Shown one piece after another: positions 30,528-42,190 of a DNA stretch of 64,000 bases (its first letter is position 1; each line of letters begins with the position of its first letter). The notes below the pieces were generated by a model that saw only the letters and a list, made by a program, of their open reading frames with translations, was not told where the DNA came from and searched no databases. The stretch is from Byssothecium circinans (Eukaryota > Ascomycota > Dothideomycetes > Pleosporales > Massarinaceae). Location of the stretch: NCBI GenBank assembly GCA_010015675.1, contig ML976977.1:12391-76390 (forward strand), given 5' to 3'. A program made the translations under genes and the position numbers.

Positions 30528-31954
30528 ATGGACGCGTTCGTGTCACGAAAGCGGCGGCGAGTCGAACCAGCAAAGGTGACGCACCAGGAAGACGCCGAAG
30601 AGTCCACCGACTTCAAGCTCGCCGTGCTGGCCTCCCTGCATCCTAGCATAGATGAAAGCACCATCCTCGAAGCCCTGCTTGCGTCGGACGGCATCGTCAA
30701 ACAGGCTTCCGATGTCCTGGCCCCATGTACCAGCCAGCCATCGACGCCACGAAAGCGTCCCGTCGGATACCAATCATCCCTCTCAGCCTTTGGCGTGACT
30801 CCAATCCGAACCGCGCTGGCGAAGAAGCCCCTCGTACAGAAGGGCAAGACTCTCCATCTGTATTGTCCAGGTAATGCTGTCTTTCCAATCCACTGTGCAA
30901 TGCGACTGACCGTTGTAGAGGACGTAGAAAAGTTCACTCCTTGTTCTTTACTGCTCAACTTCCTACCTACTGATCAGGCGGACGCACTACTGCTCGAACT
31001 TCTTGGGGAAGCCCCCTCATACTCAAGTCTAGAATTCAAACTCTTCGACAAGGTCGTCAAAAGTCCGCATTCATTCGGTTTCTACGTCAACAGCCTCGCC
31101 GATGTGCAGCGACAAAAGACCGAGTACATTTACGACGGCCGGAAGGTGGAGGATGTCCGCCAGTCCACACCGGAGATGCTCAAAGCGTGCCCGCAAGTCC
31201 AAGAAGCAGTCAATGGCGAGATCCAGCGACGAATTCGCGACTTCAACCCTGGCGGGAAGAAGCTCACTTACCAGTGTCCAGGGCAATGGCTCGCGAACAC
31301 CGCCTTTGTCAACTGCTACGATGGGCCCAAAGAGCATGTCGGATATCATTCGGATCAGCTTAATTACATTGTAAGAGTGCCACCGTTCGAACCGCATTTG
31401 ACATGGAACTGACTTTGCTCAACTGCAAGGGACCTCGAGCAGTTATCGGAAGCTTGAGCCTGGGGGTAGCTCGTGAGTTTAGAGTCCGCAAGGTTCTCGC
31501 AGAAGACGACCAGTACCGCAAAGATGACGGATCAATTGCAGACGCCCAAGGCCAGATAGCCATTCATCTCCCACACAACTCACTTCTCATCATGCACGCT
31601 GACATGCAGGAGGAATGGAAGCATTCCATTGCTCCAGCACAATCTATCGATCCACATCCTCTTGCGCAAAACAAGCGCCTGAACATCACTTATCGTTACT
31701 ACAAGGACAACCTGCATCCCAAATATACCCCGAGATGCCATTGCCGAATACCTTGTGTTCTCCGGTGCGTCACAAAAAAAAAGACTCGAGGCCGATACAT
31801 GTGGACATGCCATGCACATTACGTTCCTGGCCAAGACGGTTGCTCTTTCTTTCGGTGGGCAGATTTCGACGATGATGGGGAGCCACCGTGGGCGCAGGGC
31901 AACATGAAAGAGGCTAAAGGGCCCAAGAAAGTCGTGAGATCTTTATTACCTTGA
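30528..31954 (+). CDS. CUE-AlkB-GRF protein, 2-oxoglutarate/Fe(II) dioxygenase
   Basis: Three exons (30528-30870, 30919-31370, 31430-31954) give 439 aa. The N-terminal region has a CUE-like ubiquitin-binding motif (LAVLASLHPSIDESTILEAL). The centre is an AlkB-type dioxygenase with the iron-binding HSD (His258, Asp260), a second His at about 330 (WKHSIAP) and the RLNITYR block (Arg348, Arg354) that binds 2-oxoglutarate. The C-terminus carries a GRF zinc finger (CHCRIPCVLRCV, then MWTCHAH and CSFFRWADF). This class is expected to remove alkyl lesions from nucleic acids, with the GRF finger binding single-stranded DNA. The 48-nt first intron is a multiple of three, so retention would still give an open frame. 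Substrate is not shown. Confidence 0.88.
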
Positions 31955-32717
31955 GGTCGCGCCGGCAAATGCTCAGTCGCCCCATGTGTTATTTTTGGAC
32001 GAGTGCATGGCACCTGACTGGGACATCGAGCAAATATTGAATGTGTACCACCTTCGGTATGGTGTCAGTGCGGTTTATCGATTTTGTGAAAGACAATCCT
32101 CGGGTCATAAAAATCCGAAAAGCAAGATGATCTGGAGAGACCACAATAGCTGCAATTCTCCCACCTACAATATCACAGTGTGAAATTTTATAACAATGTC
32201 CATAGCGCTGGAGAAATCCGGTTCAGCGGGTTTCCAATCTCGCCTGTTGACTCTTGGCTGGCGTCACCGGAGGACTGGGGTGGCATCTTCTCAGCCAATG
32301 CACAACCCTGCCATGCACTTTCAGCCAAATCGCGATGGAGTGATCACTACCGGTATGGGCGACCTCAATGACGTTCCAGGCTACGTCCCAAGGGGCGTGA
32401 ACGAGTACGACGTTTCGTGCCCCCCAACTGCTACTTATGCACTTGTTCTCCACATATAGTTGTCTGAATTTTAGTGTTAATCCCGCTGTCAACTCTCAAT
32501 TGTCGCCCCAGGCCTCTGTTTCTAGTTGCAGGACCGGGCCTGACTCGTACGTTCCTCTGTCGCTCCATGGACAGCTTCTACCGGTATTATCACGTCCCTG
32601 TCTAATGATCGGTTCTGAATCCAGTTTCAGATCCACTGGACGTCATCCATACTTTCTATTTGTTCCCGACCTCACTTCACCCTTCTTGCCAACACACGCG
32701 CTCTGCAACTCAGGACA
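31955..32717. other. Intergenic interval before the kelch gene
   Basis: No supportable gene, RNA or repeat. It lies between two plus-strand genes and should hold the terminator of the AlkB-type gene and the kelch promoter. Confidence 0.45.
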
Positions 32718-35700
32718 ATGGAACGAGTGGATCTCCAAGCCGCGCACAATGTGCCCGGCCGTCGCAAATCCGTTTTCACCGAAGTTGGGCTTGTAGATGA
32801 TGAGGTCGTACGAAGGGAACGAAGCCCAGCGCCCATCTTATTAGTCGATCCCAAACCGAGAAGAACAACAGTCCGTTTTCGAAGTCAAAATGACGTCCTT
32901 GATGGAAGAGAGGATCGTGCTCGGGAAAAAATGGACCATGGAAGCGTCGATGACTGGGAGTCCGCGTCTGATTCGGATAGCGACATTGACCGGCATGTGA
33001 CACCCAAGATCCAATCGAAATCATACACCAAACTGTATCGTTTAGGGCTTTTAGCACTGCTGCTTGTCCTGATGCTACCGGTATTGCAAATCAATACTAT
33101 AGTGCTTGGAGGTGTTAAAGGAGGCGTCATCCCGCAAGATGCGATCAGATCTGCGAGGCGATTAGAGCTGGAAAAGCGCGACGATTCGCAAGTTGAGGTT
33201 TGCAAGAGATGGGCCGGCCAGTGTATGATAATGTCCGATCCACCTCCTATACGAATAGCTGACAACTGTAGCCGCCGTGGTGAATGGCACGCTTTACATG
33301 TATGGATTCCGCACAACCGCAAATGCGCAGCAGAATGATGGCACATGGAGTAAGTATATTCACTCTGTACGTCAAACATTCAGCCCTGACAATCATGCGC
33401 AGCCAATGACTTTCTGTCCTTGGACCTCACCAAATCCTGGCAAATCGCAAAGCCATCGCTCACTGGTCTTCCGAAGCCTTCTGGCCCGCCAGCCGTCTCA
33501 TTGGGATATTTGTGGAATTCACATTCGTCTCTCTACCTATATGGCGGCCAATTTTCCGATAACCCGAAGAAGTCCCCCACAGCGAACACCTTATGGGAAT
33601 ACAACATTGGCAGCAGGCAATGGACTGAGCATAGAGACCCCAAGAGTTCCGCGGGCGACAATGCTGAGAATGCTGGACAATCCGTACAACGCGCTGCCGA
33701 GGGCGCTGGGTTTAGCGTTGCAAACCTGGGGCGAGGCTGGTACTTTGGCGGACATCTTGATGATTTTACTACAGAAGGATGGAGTACGCAAGTCGAACGG
33801 CTTTATCTCAAGTCCCTTTTGGAGTTCACCTTTCCAGGATCTTCGAATGAAGCAGTCCAGGACCTCAAGGGTGGAAAGAAAGCTGGTCAGGATGGTGTAT
33901 ATCGGAACATTACCAAAGGTGGACTTCAAGGAACCAGTTCTTTCCCGGCAAGAGCTGATGGTACGCTGGTATATATTCCCGGGTTTGGAGAACAGGGAAC
34001 CTTGATTGGTCTGACTGGCGGGGATAACGATACTTTTGTAAGTGTGGTCGTTTCCCCAGATGCAGGTTGGTTGCCTCACAACTCGACCATTGTACCTCCT
34101 AGTTCTGGCCCCTCTTATTTCGCTCGTTCTAACCAAAAGACAGGCTCAGATGAATGTTGTCGATGTATTTGATATCGCCAAATCGACTTGGTACAAACAA
34201 AGCACATCTGGGACCATGCCGAAATACCGCGTCAACCCATGCGCCGTGGTTGCAGGTGCCGCAGAGTAAGCCCTACCACCGGTATTGGAGCCAGTAACAG
34301 CAAATTAACACACATCAGTGGCTCTTCTTATAACATCTACATGTTCGGTGGTCAAAATCTCCAACCTGCAAAGGAGCAAACGCAGTACGACGACATGTGG
34401 ATTCTATCCGTTCCATCATTCAACTGGATTCAAGTCGATCAATCGAAGCAGGGTGTTCCATAGTATGTACCGACACCCTTTGGTCATCAACCTTTGTCGT
34501 AATTTTTGTGCAAGGTACCCATCGTTTTGCACTGACGGCCCCCTGGAAGAGCTTTGCTGACTTTGTATCCCAAAAATAGTCCTCGTGCAGGCCATTCCTG
34601 TCATGTGTGGGACTCCCAGATGATCGTTGGTACGTATCCTTCAGTGCGAGCTACAAATGATAAGGCATACGCTGACTTGTAATTACGCCTTTTAGTGGGT
34701 GGTTTTATTGGGAACGAAATTGGTTGCGAATCTCCCGGAATTTACTCCTTCAACATGTCCAGCCTGCAATGGAGCGGTACGCAACGCCGATTTTCGACAT
34801 GCATATGAGGCGTACACTGACTTCGCACAGATCAGTTCACAGCACTTACGGGTAACAGAGCCCTTCAAGCTTGGGACGGTAAAGATGATGGCGTTGGTAA
34901 CCCACTCGGACAGCAAAAGAATCAACGGGGCTTCGACTCCAAGGCGGGATTAGAAGGGAGCTATGGTTATGCAGTACCTGCTGCTGTACAATCTGTTATT
35001 GGCGGCAAGGAAACCGGCGGTGCGACTCTAACGGCCCCAGTTCAGACTCCTACGGAAGGACCTTTCAAGACCGGAACCGCACAAACCTATACTGTCACTG
35101 GCCCGAACGGAGCTATTATTACGGAAAGGGTCAATGGCGTCGGCAACAGCGGTGGTAGTGGAGGCACAAATATCGGTGCCATCGTCGCTGGAACTATTGC
35201 TGGTGTATTGGCATTGGTAGCCGGCTACTTTGCGTTCTGTGCGTGGGTTTATCGGAGGCAATTGGCACTTTGGAAACAGGTGAGTGATAAAGGGACACGA
35301 TCCCCAAGTCTAGCAAGGTCATCCAAACAGCAAAGAGACGTCGGGCAAAGCCTGCCCTCTGCCCTCTCCATTAATGAATAGACGCTGACCATAAACCCTC
35401 ACTATACAGCATGCCGCCATGGTTAGTGCTCGCTCAGCCAACAATGAGAAGAATGATTCAACTGCTGCTCAAGGCGCAACAATTGCAAGCTCGAAGAACT
35501 CCACCGAACGCGCGCAGAGAGACATGTTGGGGACGCGATCGAGTGAAGGCACGGGTAGAGTCAGAACAAGCGATGACAGAGTTGGAACGTCGTATCTAGG
35601 CGCTGCTGGTGTTGCTGCGGCTAGTGGGGCAGCTGGTGGAGCAACTGGTGGGACGGATGCATTAGGACGACGAAGCAGCGTGGACAGTTCTACTGATGAC

Positions 35701-35790
35701 CTCCTTGCTGGACAGGAACCATCATTCTGGGGCACTAGAGGCGTATTACTCCACCCCCGAACGAGCTTGAGAATAATAAACCGGGACTGA
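32718..35790 (+). CDS. Membrane-anchored kelch-repeat protein
   Basis: Nine exons are proposed (ends 33222, 33349, 34037, 34265, 34462, 34629, 34776, 35279, 35790; starts 32718, 33272, 33403, 34144, 34319, 34580, 34696, 34831, 35410), summing to 815 codons. An N-terminal cytosolic segment (MERVDLQAAHNVPGRRKSVF) leads to a hydrophobic helix LGLLALLLVLMLPVLQI. Kelch blades follow (VNGTLYMYGFRTT, SSLYLYGGQFSD, YNIYMFGGQN, MIVVGGFIGNEIG). Near the C-terminus is a second helix (GAIVAGTIAGVLALVAGYF), then a Ser/Gly-rich tail ending TSLRIINRD. The blades probably face the cell exterior or a lumen. Related proteins are widespread in filamentous ascomycetes; a role in cell-surface or polarity signalling is only a guess. 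Confidence 0.88.
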
Positions 35791-36206
35791 GCCTCTGGGG
35801 ATGTGGCTGGATCGAGCCTCGTTTTCTTTTTTTGGGGGGGAGGGATGATTCCCCATTCTGTAATGCGTCCTAAAGTCTTTCTGGTCCACCATACACGAGC
35901 AACGATAATTTGGAGATTGGGTCTCGGAGGAAACACAGTAGTGGCCCCGTACATGCGCACACGAGAGCAATAGTAATATTTTCATTGCAGAATCTGCTTA
36001 TTCCAAATGCCGAAGACGACTTTTAATTATTGACATATCTGAAAGAAGCAACCCTCAAATCAAACTAGGTTCCCTTAGATCAGATTCTTGATCGTTGAAC
36101 CTTGTCGCAAACTTAAAGGACTTCCACCACCATGTCAAAGTCTCGGGAGGTACACAGCGCAAGATCTCAGCTTGCGGATCATTGACGAACTCCCGAGCCC
36201 CCTCGC
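35791..36206. other. Convergent interval with a G-run
   Basis: No gene is seen between the 3' ends of the kelch gene and the small secreted protein gene. A homopolymer-rich stretch (T-run then G-run) sits at about 35822-35842. Confidence 0.45.
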
Positions 36207-36836
36207 CTATTGCCCGTTGATCGATCTTATATCTTGTATGGCTGAACATAATTCGTCGCCATTCCTGGTAGTCTGATGGTCGATGAGCTGAAGCGTACTT
36301 ATGGTAGGCTCGGAAGGCGTGTCGTCGGTGGACGCATAGACAACGAACATCCCTTGTTCGGCGCTCAAGCGGATGTCCTTTTCATTGGGACGCTACAAGT
36401 TGAATTAGACCTGTGTCGTTCCTTCAATAGTATTACTCACAGTACGTTCTCGCAGTGACCCCACGCCAGCATTGGACTCGCTCCGTACAGCGCTGGTACA
36501 CTTGAACGACAGTATTACACCTGTCCAATCCCCCATGTTGCCGAACTCATAGGCTCCCTGATATGAGTCCAGGGTTAGGGCCGGCGAATGATTTCCGGCC
36601 TCGCAGTTGATCTCGCGGAAGTGGCGGCATCTAATGCCCTGCTCTTGAATGAGCGACTTTATCGTGCCGTACGCAAAATTCTTTCTACAGTTCTCCCAAA
36701 TGTCGACTTTTTCCGATTGACCATGGAAGTCGGACTCGCTGAAAATGGTTACCGTGCATACGGATGGTGCGCTGGTGGGAGCCGAGGCGACTAGCTGGAT
36801 GGCAAGAATGAGGAATGTGAAAAAGAAGGTGTGCAT
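36207..36836 (-). CDS. Small secreted protein, possibly beta/gamma-crystallin-like
   Basis: Two exons (36836-36441 and 36392-36207) joined by a 51-nt GTGAGT-TTGTAG intron give 193 aa. The signal peptide is clear (MHTFFFTFLILAIQLVASA). The mature part has VTIFSESDFHGQSEKVDI, CRKNFAYGTIKSLI, GIRCRHFREINC and a closing TGVILSFKC. The alternating strand pattern with F/Y-x6-G-type motif and paired cysteines resembles beta/gamma-crystallin-like secreted proteins, but that is a shape-based guess. The tail (RPNEKDIRLSAEQGMFV onward) is charged and less structured. It could be an apoplastic or effector-type protein; no evidence of function is in the sequence. Confidence 0.7.
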
Positions 36837-36987
36837 GGCTGCTTGCTGTTTGGATGATGGACCGTTTTTGAATAGAAGTGTGCTGGATGTTGGTGGGTTA
36901 TGAGAGCAGTAGTTGGATAGATATAACTAGGCTGCTGGTGGCCGTGGGGGAGCAACAGTAAGTGATCAATAGAGTGGATGTACCAGT

Positions 36988-37160
36988 CTCACGTGTAGCA
37001 GAAAAAGCAGGATGCAAGTAAAGGTTCCCGCTGTAGATACTGCAAAACCTATTTAAGAGGGATACAGGGCCCAGTACCTTACTTAGAGGACGAGCTCTTA
37101 CTGTCTCGAGAGTGAGGTTAGATAGCTGTGTTACATCCTACTTTCTCCGCTACCCGAGAG
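36988..37160 (+). mobile_element. Small inverted-repeat element, copy 1
   Basis: A 173-bp element with imperfect terminal inverted repeats of about 30 bp: the left reads CTCACGTGTAGCAGAAAAAG then CAGGATG, the right reversed reads CTCTCGGGTAGCGGAGAAAG then TAGGATG. CCAGTCT occurs on both flanks (36983-36989 and 37161-37167) and is the likely target duplication, with a 1-2 base ambiguity at the ends. There is no coding capacity. A second copy, inverted, lies at 57750-57951 and shares internal blocks such as AGAGGGATACAG and TCTTACTGTCT. Confidence 0.8.
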
Positions 37161-37452
37161 CCAGTCTGGCAAACGCTCGCGTTTCGACCAAGTAAAACAC
37201 CACGTGAAAGTGAGGTGGATGAGACAGTAAGAGCGGCTCTACTTTCACAGGTATTGTCCACCCTCTATTTTTACTACGTAATTTGTTCGCATGAAGTCTT
37301 TTCACATGTATGTGGAAATTGTCTGTTATTTACAAAGTCACCCCGCTCACCCAACGCCCATGGTATCTCTTCCTGAATCCCCCGATCGTACAATGCTTTT
37401 TTTACAGCTGGCTGCGATATTCTGCACGTTAACAAGAAGTTGTACAGAAGAT
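37161..37452. other. Interval with a fragment resembling the inverted-repeat element
   Basis: No gene. Bases about 37206-37240 contain GAGACAGTAAGAGC, which is the inverse of an internal block of the adjacent element, framed by GTGAAAGT and ACTTTCAC. This may be a decayed partial copy. Confidence 0.35.
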
Positions 37453-39893
37453 TCAAGGATCCAGATCCCGATTAAAGTTGTACTGCCGATAGCCAAAGCC
37501 ATCCATTGTCACCCAAAAGCCCAGCGCTGAGAACTCTTCCCACACTGAAGGGTAATGTTGTCTCATCCATGCCTCAAGCTTAGCCTGTCTATCAATGTGC
37601 GCCGTTGCGTTGAACATATTGCCCAGTCTAAGCAAAGTTAGCATGGATGTCGAGATATCGGAGTCATCACAGCTCACATGTATAGATCTGGCGTGAAACC
37701 ATATTCATCCTGGGCAGACTCGACAAGAGCGATTGCTTCATCATAGAGGTGGTTCCGTGCGATAGCCCCCAAGTACGCCGTAAAAATCTTTTTGTCGATC
37801 TCAATATCCATCTCCTTCAACCTGCGCCATATAGACTTTGCATGCTCATCGCCAAATGGCATACCTTCACACGAGCGGAAAGCGATGGCTATACTGTTAT
37901 ATGTTGGGCCTTCTTTCGACGCTCCAATCTCCGCCCATAGCTCCAAGGCACGCCGGTTGTTGCCGGTGGCAGCATAGGCAAGCATCAACGCGTTTCTCAG
38001 CTGTGTGTCCGGATCGACGTTGAGGTCAAGTTTGAGCTGATTGTGGGCCAACTCCAAGCTTTCGGCATCTGCATTACGTGCAAAGCCAGTGAATGCGGCA
38101 ACGTAAACTTCTTTTGTAGTGGTGATGCTCTCGTGGGAAGAATTTCGCATGTGGAAAAACACATGACAGGCCATGTCAGAGCGCTTTCGGGCAAAGAACT
38201 CGTTCATTATGGGTATTCGGTCACTGCGCGGGGTTTCCTGAAAGCAATTGCGCATGATTTGGTAGGCATCCCATGCATCGGCTGTACTAGTCTCGCCGTC
38301 CACGATGAATGATGCTAGGTTCTTTCGGATTATCGCCCGCTGTTCAGGCGAGAAGCTATGGGCGTGCATCTGCAGAAGGTCTACCGCATCGTGTGCTTCC
38401 CCACGGCGGAAGTGCAGAAGGCAAAGTGCTGCTACTGTCTCCGGCGTGAGACGTGCCTTGCGTTCGTGGAGGTCATCCACGAGGGCCATGATGTCATCGT
38501 AGTGGTGCTGCTGAGACTGACACATGGCATGAATAAGTGTGTTGACAGCCGCGATGCTTTCTTCATTGCCCGACATGCTGCCCTGAAGGCCAAAGTAAGC
38601 AGCCCGGGCGCCGTCAATGTCATGAATAGAGAGTCGGTATTGGATTTGCATGGTGAACGTCTTTTCATTAGGGAAGATGCCACGCTTTTCCCCAAGCGTG
38701 ACATAGCGTTCGGCGGAATAAGAATCCTGCTTGGACATGGCGAATTCCACTAGCATGTTGATAGTGTCAACATCTGGTTGCCTGGCATAAACGGAGGGAT
38801 TCCTTTGGTGTTCTTCATTGTTGCGCCGAACCATGACATTCATCATGCGGTCAATCTCATCCGGGCCTTTCCCAATGGCAGCCGACCAGAGAAAGACGGC
38901 GTCCCAGGCTTTTTTGGTCGGCGTTTCCTTGAGGAGTGATGTCACAATCTGTTGACCAAAGGCGTGGTCTCCACACAAAGCACATGCTCTCAGCAGCACT
39001 GTCAGAGTGCTCGGCAGCGGCTCTTTTGATCCGGTTAGTGGGTGTGAGAACCACTTCTTGGCCTCCTGCAACTGTCTCTTCTTTGCGAAGTAATCAACGG
39101 TTGTTTTTTGCATGCCCGGGCCGTATGGGATGGACATGGCCTGCATCATGTCGAGCGTCTGAAGCAGCTCCTTCTCATTGTCTTCGCGGGCGAAGCCACG
39201 CAACACAGAACCCCACCCCAGCCGAATGGGGCCTGTGAGATTTGATTGGGCAGCAGCATCTAGCAGTGGGCCGTATGTCTTGACCATAATGTCCCTGGCC
39301 TCAAGACTGGCGCCATATAGCGCGAGCACCTCTACGAGCTGGGGCAGCTCAGTCTTTTCATACTCACCAGGCGCCTTCCCGTCAGCCTGCAGTATCCTCT
39401 TGAGCTCAGCGTCCAGCAGCCGGCCAAGTGCCAGATGGGGCTCCCCGCCCGTCCGGGGCCGTTGCTTGATGAGCGCCTCGATCATCTGGCCGAGTTGCTG
39501 CGGAGAGAACCACGGCTGGCCATCTGCTCTGGGATGCTGCATCAGGTAACGAAAGGCGGTCGCTGCGACCTGGACGTGGAAGTCCTCCAACCGGTCCTTC
39601 CGCTGCGCGAAGAAGTCGGCCATGGCCTGGGCGACATCTTTCTCGGCGGGCGGTCGCAGGCCTTCGCGCTGCATGTACGCCAGCTCCGCCATGAGCGCGA
39701 GGCCCGGAGGCATTTCGGCGGGCTTGATCTTGCGGCGCGGCTTGAAGAGCTCGAAGAAGGAGCGCCGCTGGGGCGCGACGAGGGGGCGGCCATGGGCGTG
39801 GGCGAGGGCGAGGGCGGTGCGGTGCACGCAGCCGCGGTAGTAGAGCGGCTTGCCGGCGAGGAGGCTGCGGAAGATGAGGCGGTTGAGAGGCAT
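37453..39893 (-). CDS. Mitochondrial pentatricopeptide-repeat (PPR) protein
   Basis: Two exons (39893-37678 and 37627-37453; GTGAGC donor, CTAAC branch) encode 796 aa. The start MPLNRLIFRSLLAGK gives an Arg-rich mitochondrial targeting region through QRRSFFELFKPRRKIKPAE. The remainder is helical repeat with PPR-like units (SVYARQPDVDTINMLVEFAM, GIFPNEKTFTMQIQYRL, VAAFTGFARNADAESLELAH). PPR proteins bind organellar RNA and control its processing or translation. The overall design resembles fungal PPR activators of COX1 expression (Cya5 type), which I offer as a candidate only. An in-frame ATG further upstream (40094) would add a poorly conserved-looking extension. It is divergent from the mitoribosomal gene RSM18. 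Confidence 0.82.
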
Positions 39894-40164
39894 GGCGACT
39901 GCGACGGGGATGAGACGTAGGGAGGGGGAGGGGGGGGGAGAGGCGGCGTTTCCTTCACCTACGCATCCATCGGGGTCGTAGCGGGTGATGATGCAATTGG
40001 ATTGGGAGAAGTCAGCGTCGAGTCGAGATGGCCATGCAGGGCACGCATGCGGAATGAGACAGGGACGGTGAAGTGGAGGCCGATTCCATCCCATGCACTC
40101 CGTGACGTGAACTGTGAACTGTGCACCGTGAACTGCGAACTTTGAAATCTGCTGCAGCTACGGG
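39894..40164. promoter_or_regulatory. Shared PPR/RSM18 divergent promoter
   Basis: A 271-bp interval between two mitochondrial-protein genes. It contains CAATTGG directly followed by ATTGGG (39994-40005), two overlapping inverted CCAAT boxes, the same CAATTGG motif as in the ATM1/AIM24 interval. Confidence 0.42.
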
Positions 40165-40948
40165 ATGACTAAGCCATGTTTTTCGGAGCCCATTTCAGAT
40201 TCCAGCACCCAGTTCTCCACCCGACCACCTACCGCCCGTCGCCCGTCGCCCGTCGCCCGCAATGGCCCTGCGAACGTCCCTGCGAATGCCCCCATGGACA
40301 CGGCCATGCGTCCGCCATCTTTCCACCACGCGCCGCAACGACAGCACGTCTCCCACTGCCCTCCTTCCCCCCCTCCTCCTCCGCTAACCCCCGTAGGCTC
40401 CGGCGTCCTCGACCTCCTCCGCACAAGCACAACGGCAGACACGCAGCGCCAACCAGCCAAACAGCCTGGCTTCATCTCGCGAATGGCCGACCAGGTCATG
40501 CCCTCGGCGCAGCAGCTTGACGAGAGCGCCGAACGCGCCGCCTACCAGAAGCAAATGTACCGCAAATGGCACGCCGGCGACGTCTACGCCCCCCACGACC
40601 TGTCGGGCGCAGAGCAGTACAAATGGAAGACGGGCCGCAAGACCCCCCAGAGCGATGCCTTTGAGACGCTGGGCATCAACCCCGTGAATGAGTACAAGGT
40701 GAGTTTGTCTGATGACGTCCTTGAGCCCACATGCAGCGCACCATCTGACGGCGCAGAACTTCACCATGCTCTCCGAATACATGACCGAGATGGGCCGCAT
40801 TAAGCACTCCAAAGACACGGGCCTACGTCCCAAGAACCAGCGCAAAATCGCAAAGGCGATACGGCGGGCAGTGGGTCTCGGTCTCATGCCCAGTGTTCAC
40901 CGGCATCCGCTAGTGCTGAAGAAGACCTCGCCAGGGAGGTTCATGTAG
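40165..40948 (+). CDS. RSM18: Mitochondrial small-subunit ribosomal protein bS18m
   Basis: Two exons (40165-40698 and 40757-40948) are joined by a GTGAGT intron. The C-terminal part NFTMLSEYMTEMGRIKHSKD then LRPKNQRKIAKAIRRAVGLG is the S18 core that binds 16S-like rRNA in the small mitoribosomal subunit. The tail ends LMPSVHRHPLVLKKTSPGRFM. The N-terminus is Pro/Arg/Ser-rich as expected for import. The true start is uncertain: an in-frame ATG at 40294 (MDTAMRPPSFHH) is an alternative, and CTAACCCCCGTAG at 40384-40396 could be a 3' splice site of an additional 5' intron. The core extent is secure. Confidence 0.88.
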
Positions 40949-41009
40949 ATGTATTGCAACTGTAGGATAGGAATGGCCGTGTACGATACCCACACCATAT
41001 TTGAACTAT

Positions 41010-41956
41010 TCAGCTGCCTCCCAACAGTGCCCGCCGTTCCTCGTCGTCAATTCCCTCCTTTGGCACACTGACAAACCCCGCCAACGAGAACAGATAGAAC
41101 GCTCCCGTGAAGGCCATGACCCATTCGAGAACGCCCGCCGTCCTCCAGTACAGTAGCTGCAGCAGCGTATAAAACCCCACGCCTAGTGCGAAGTCTACAA
41201 AGACGATCACGGTGCCGGTGACGCAGCTATCACCATTAACAGGGGCCTGGGGGGTCGGCAGAAACAGGCATACATACTACGTTCTCAGCCGTCTGAACGG
41301 CGTAGGCTTCCACGCCTGATCCCAGTATACCACTGTCGTCAGCACCATGCTGAGCGAGAGCCCGATCAAGCATACGAGCAGCAACACAGCATGCTCAGTG
41401 TGGAATCGGAACGTGTCAAGGACAGCCAGCAGCGTGAGACCGAGGCCAGCGACAACCCCGCTCAACATAGCCATTGTGGATGTCCATCTCTTCCACGCTA
41501 CATCCTCAATGCCGTACATGTGTCTGTCGTAGCGAGAAGCGTGCACGGCGACAACTGTAGCGATGAAGCACGAGGCAGTAGTCAAAGAGCCAACCAAGAA
41601 TAATGGTTTAAGCTGAAAGGCTGCTATATCTGAGATGAAGCTGCGTCCACCATTAGCCTTTACATTCCGGCGCCAATACTCGATGCCGTGGTCCCTGCTC
41701 CACCCATCTCAGCCCTGCCACACCCTCCTGTTCCTTTACTTTTCTACACCACACTAGCAGTCTGGAAATTACAACATGAACGAAAATACACGTACGCGAC
41801 ATAGGGATTCTGCTGCCCGGGATAATGAGGGCACCCTCTGCCAATCCAAGTGAGCAGCATCGCAGCCAGCGTCACAAACCAACTCGTACCTGCAACTACT
41901 GGAAATAGCCACAATCTGTGGAGCGGCACGATATGAACGGGTATCCGTAAAAACAT
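41010..41956 (-). CDS. Frag1/DRAM/Sfk1-family membrane protein
   Basis: Three exons (41956-41796, 41640-41278, 41226-41010) give 246 aa with about six hydrophobic segments (LWLFPVVAGTSWFVTLAAML, VGSLTTASCFIATVVAVHA, AGLGLTLLAVLDTF, VLLLVCLIGLSLSMVLTTVV, FALGVGFYTLLQLL, GAFYLFSLAGFVSV). The motif NPYVAFISDIAAFQLKPLF across the first join and the DTF...H..H pattern are typical of the Frag1/DRAM/Sfk1 family. Yeast Sfk1 acts at the plasma membrane in PI4P signalling and lipid asymmetry; animal DRAM members act in autophagy. The tail EGIDDEERRALLGGS is cytosolic. The second donor overlaps what would otherwise be a TAG stop. Confidence 0.82.
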
Positions 41957-42190
41957 TCTAGATTTTTACGGATCGAAAAGATGGGGGCAGATGGTTTTTT
42001 AGCATGGCATGAGGATGACGTATGTAGTATTGCGGATTTCTGCATCATTTGTTACCCAGACGAATCCCACCATACTTCCAAGGTTGCACGGACCCCACGT
42101 GAGTGTCGACTTTGCCTTTTGCATATAATTGGTTTTACCGTTTCGTTCCCTCAAGATTGGTGTTATTTATTCGATGAAATGATATGGAAT

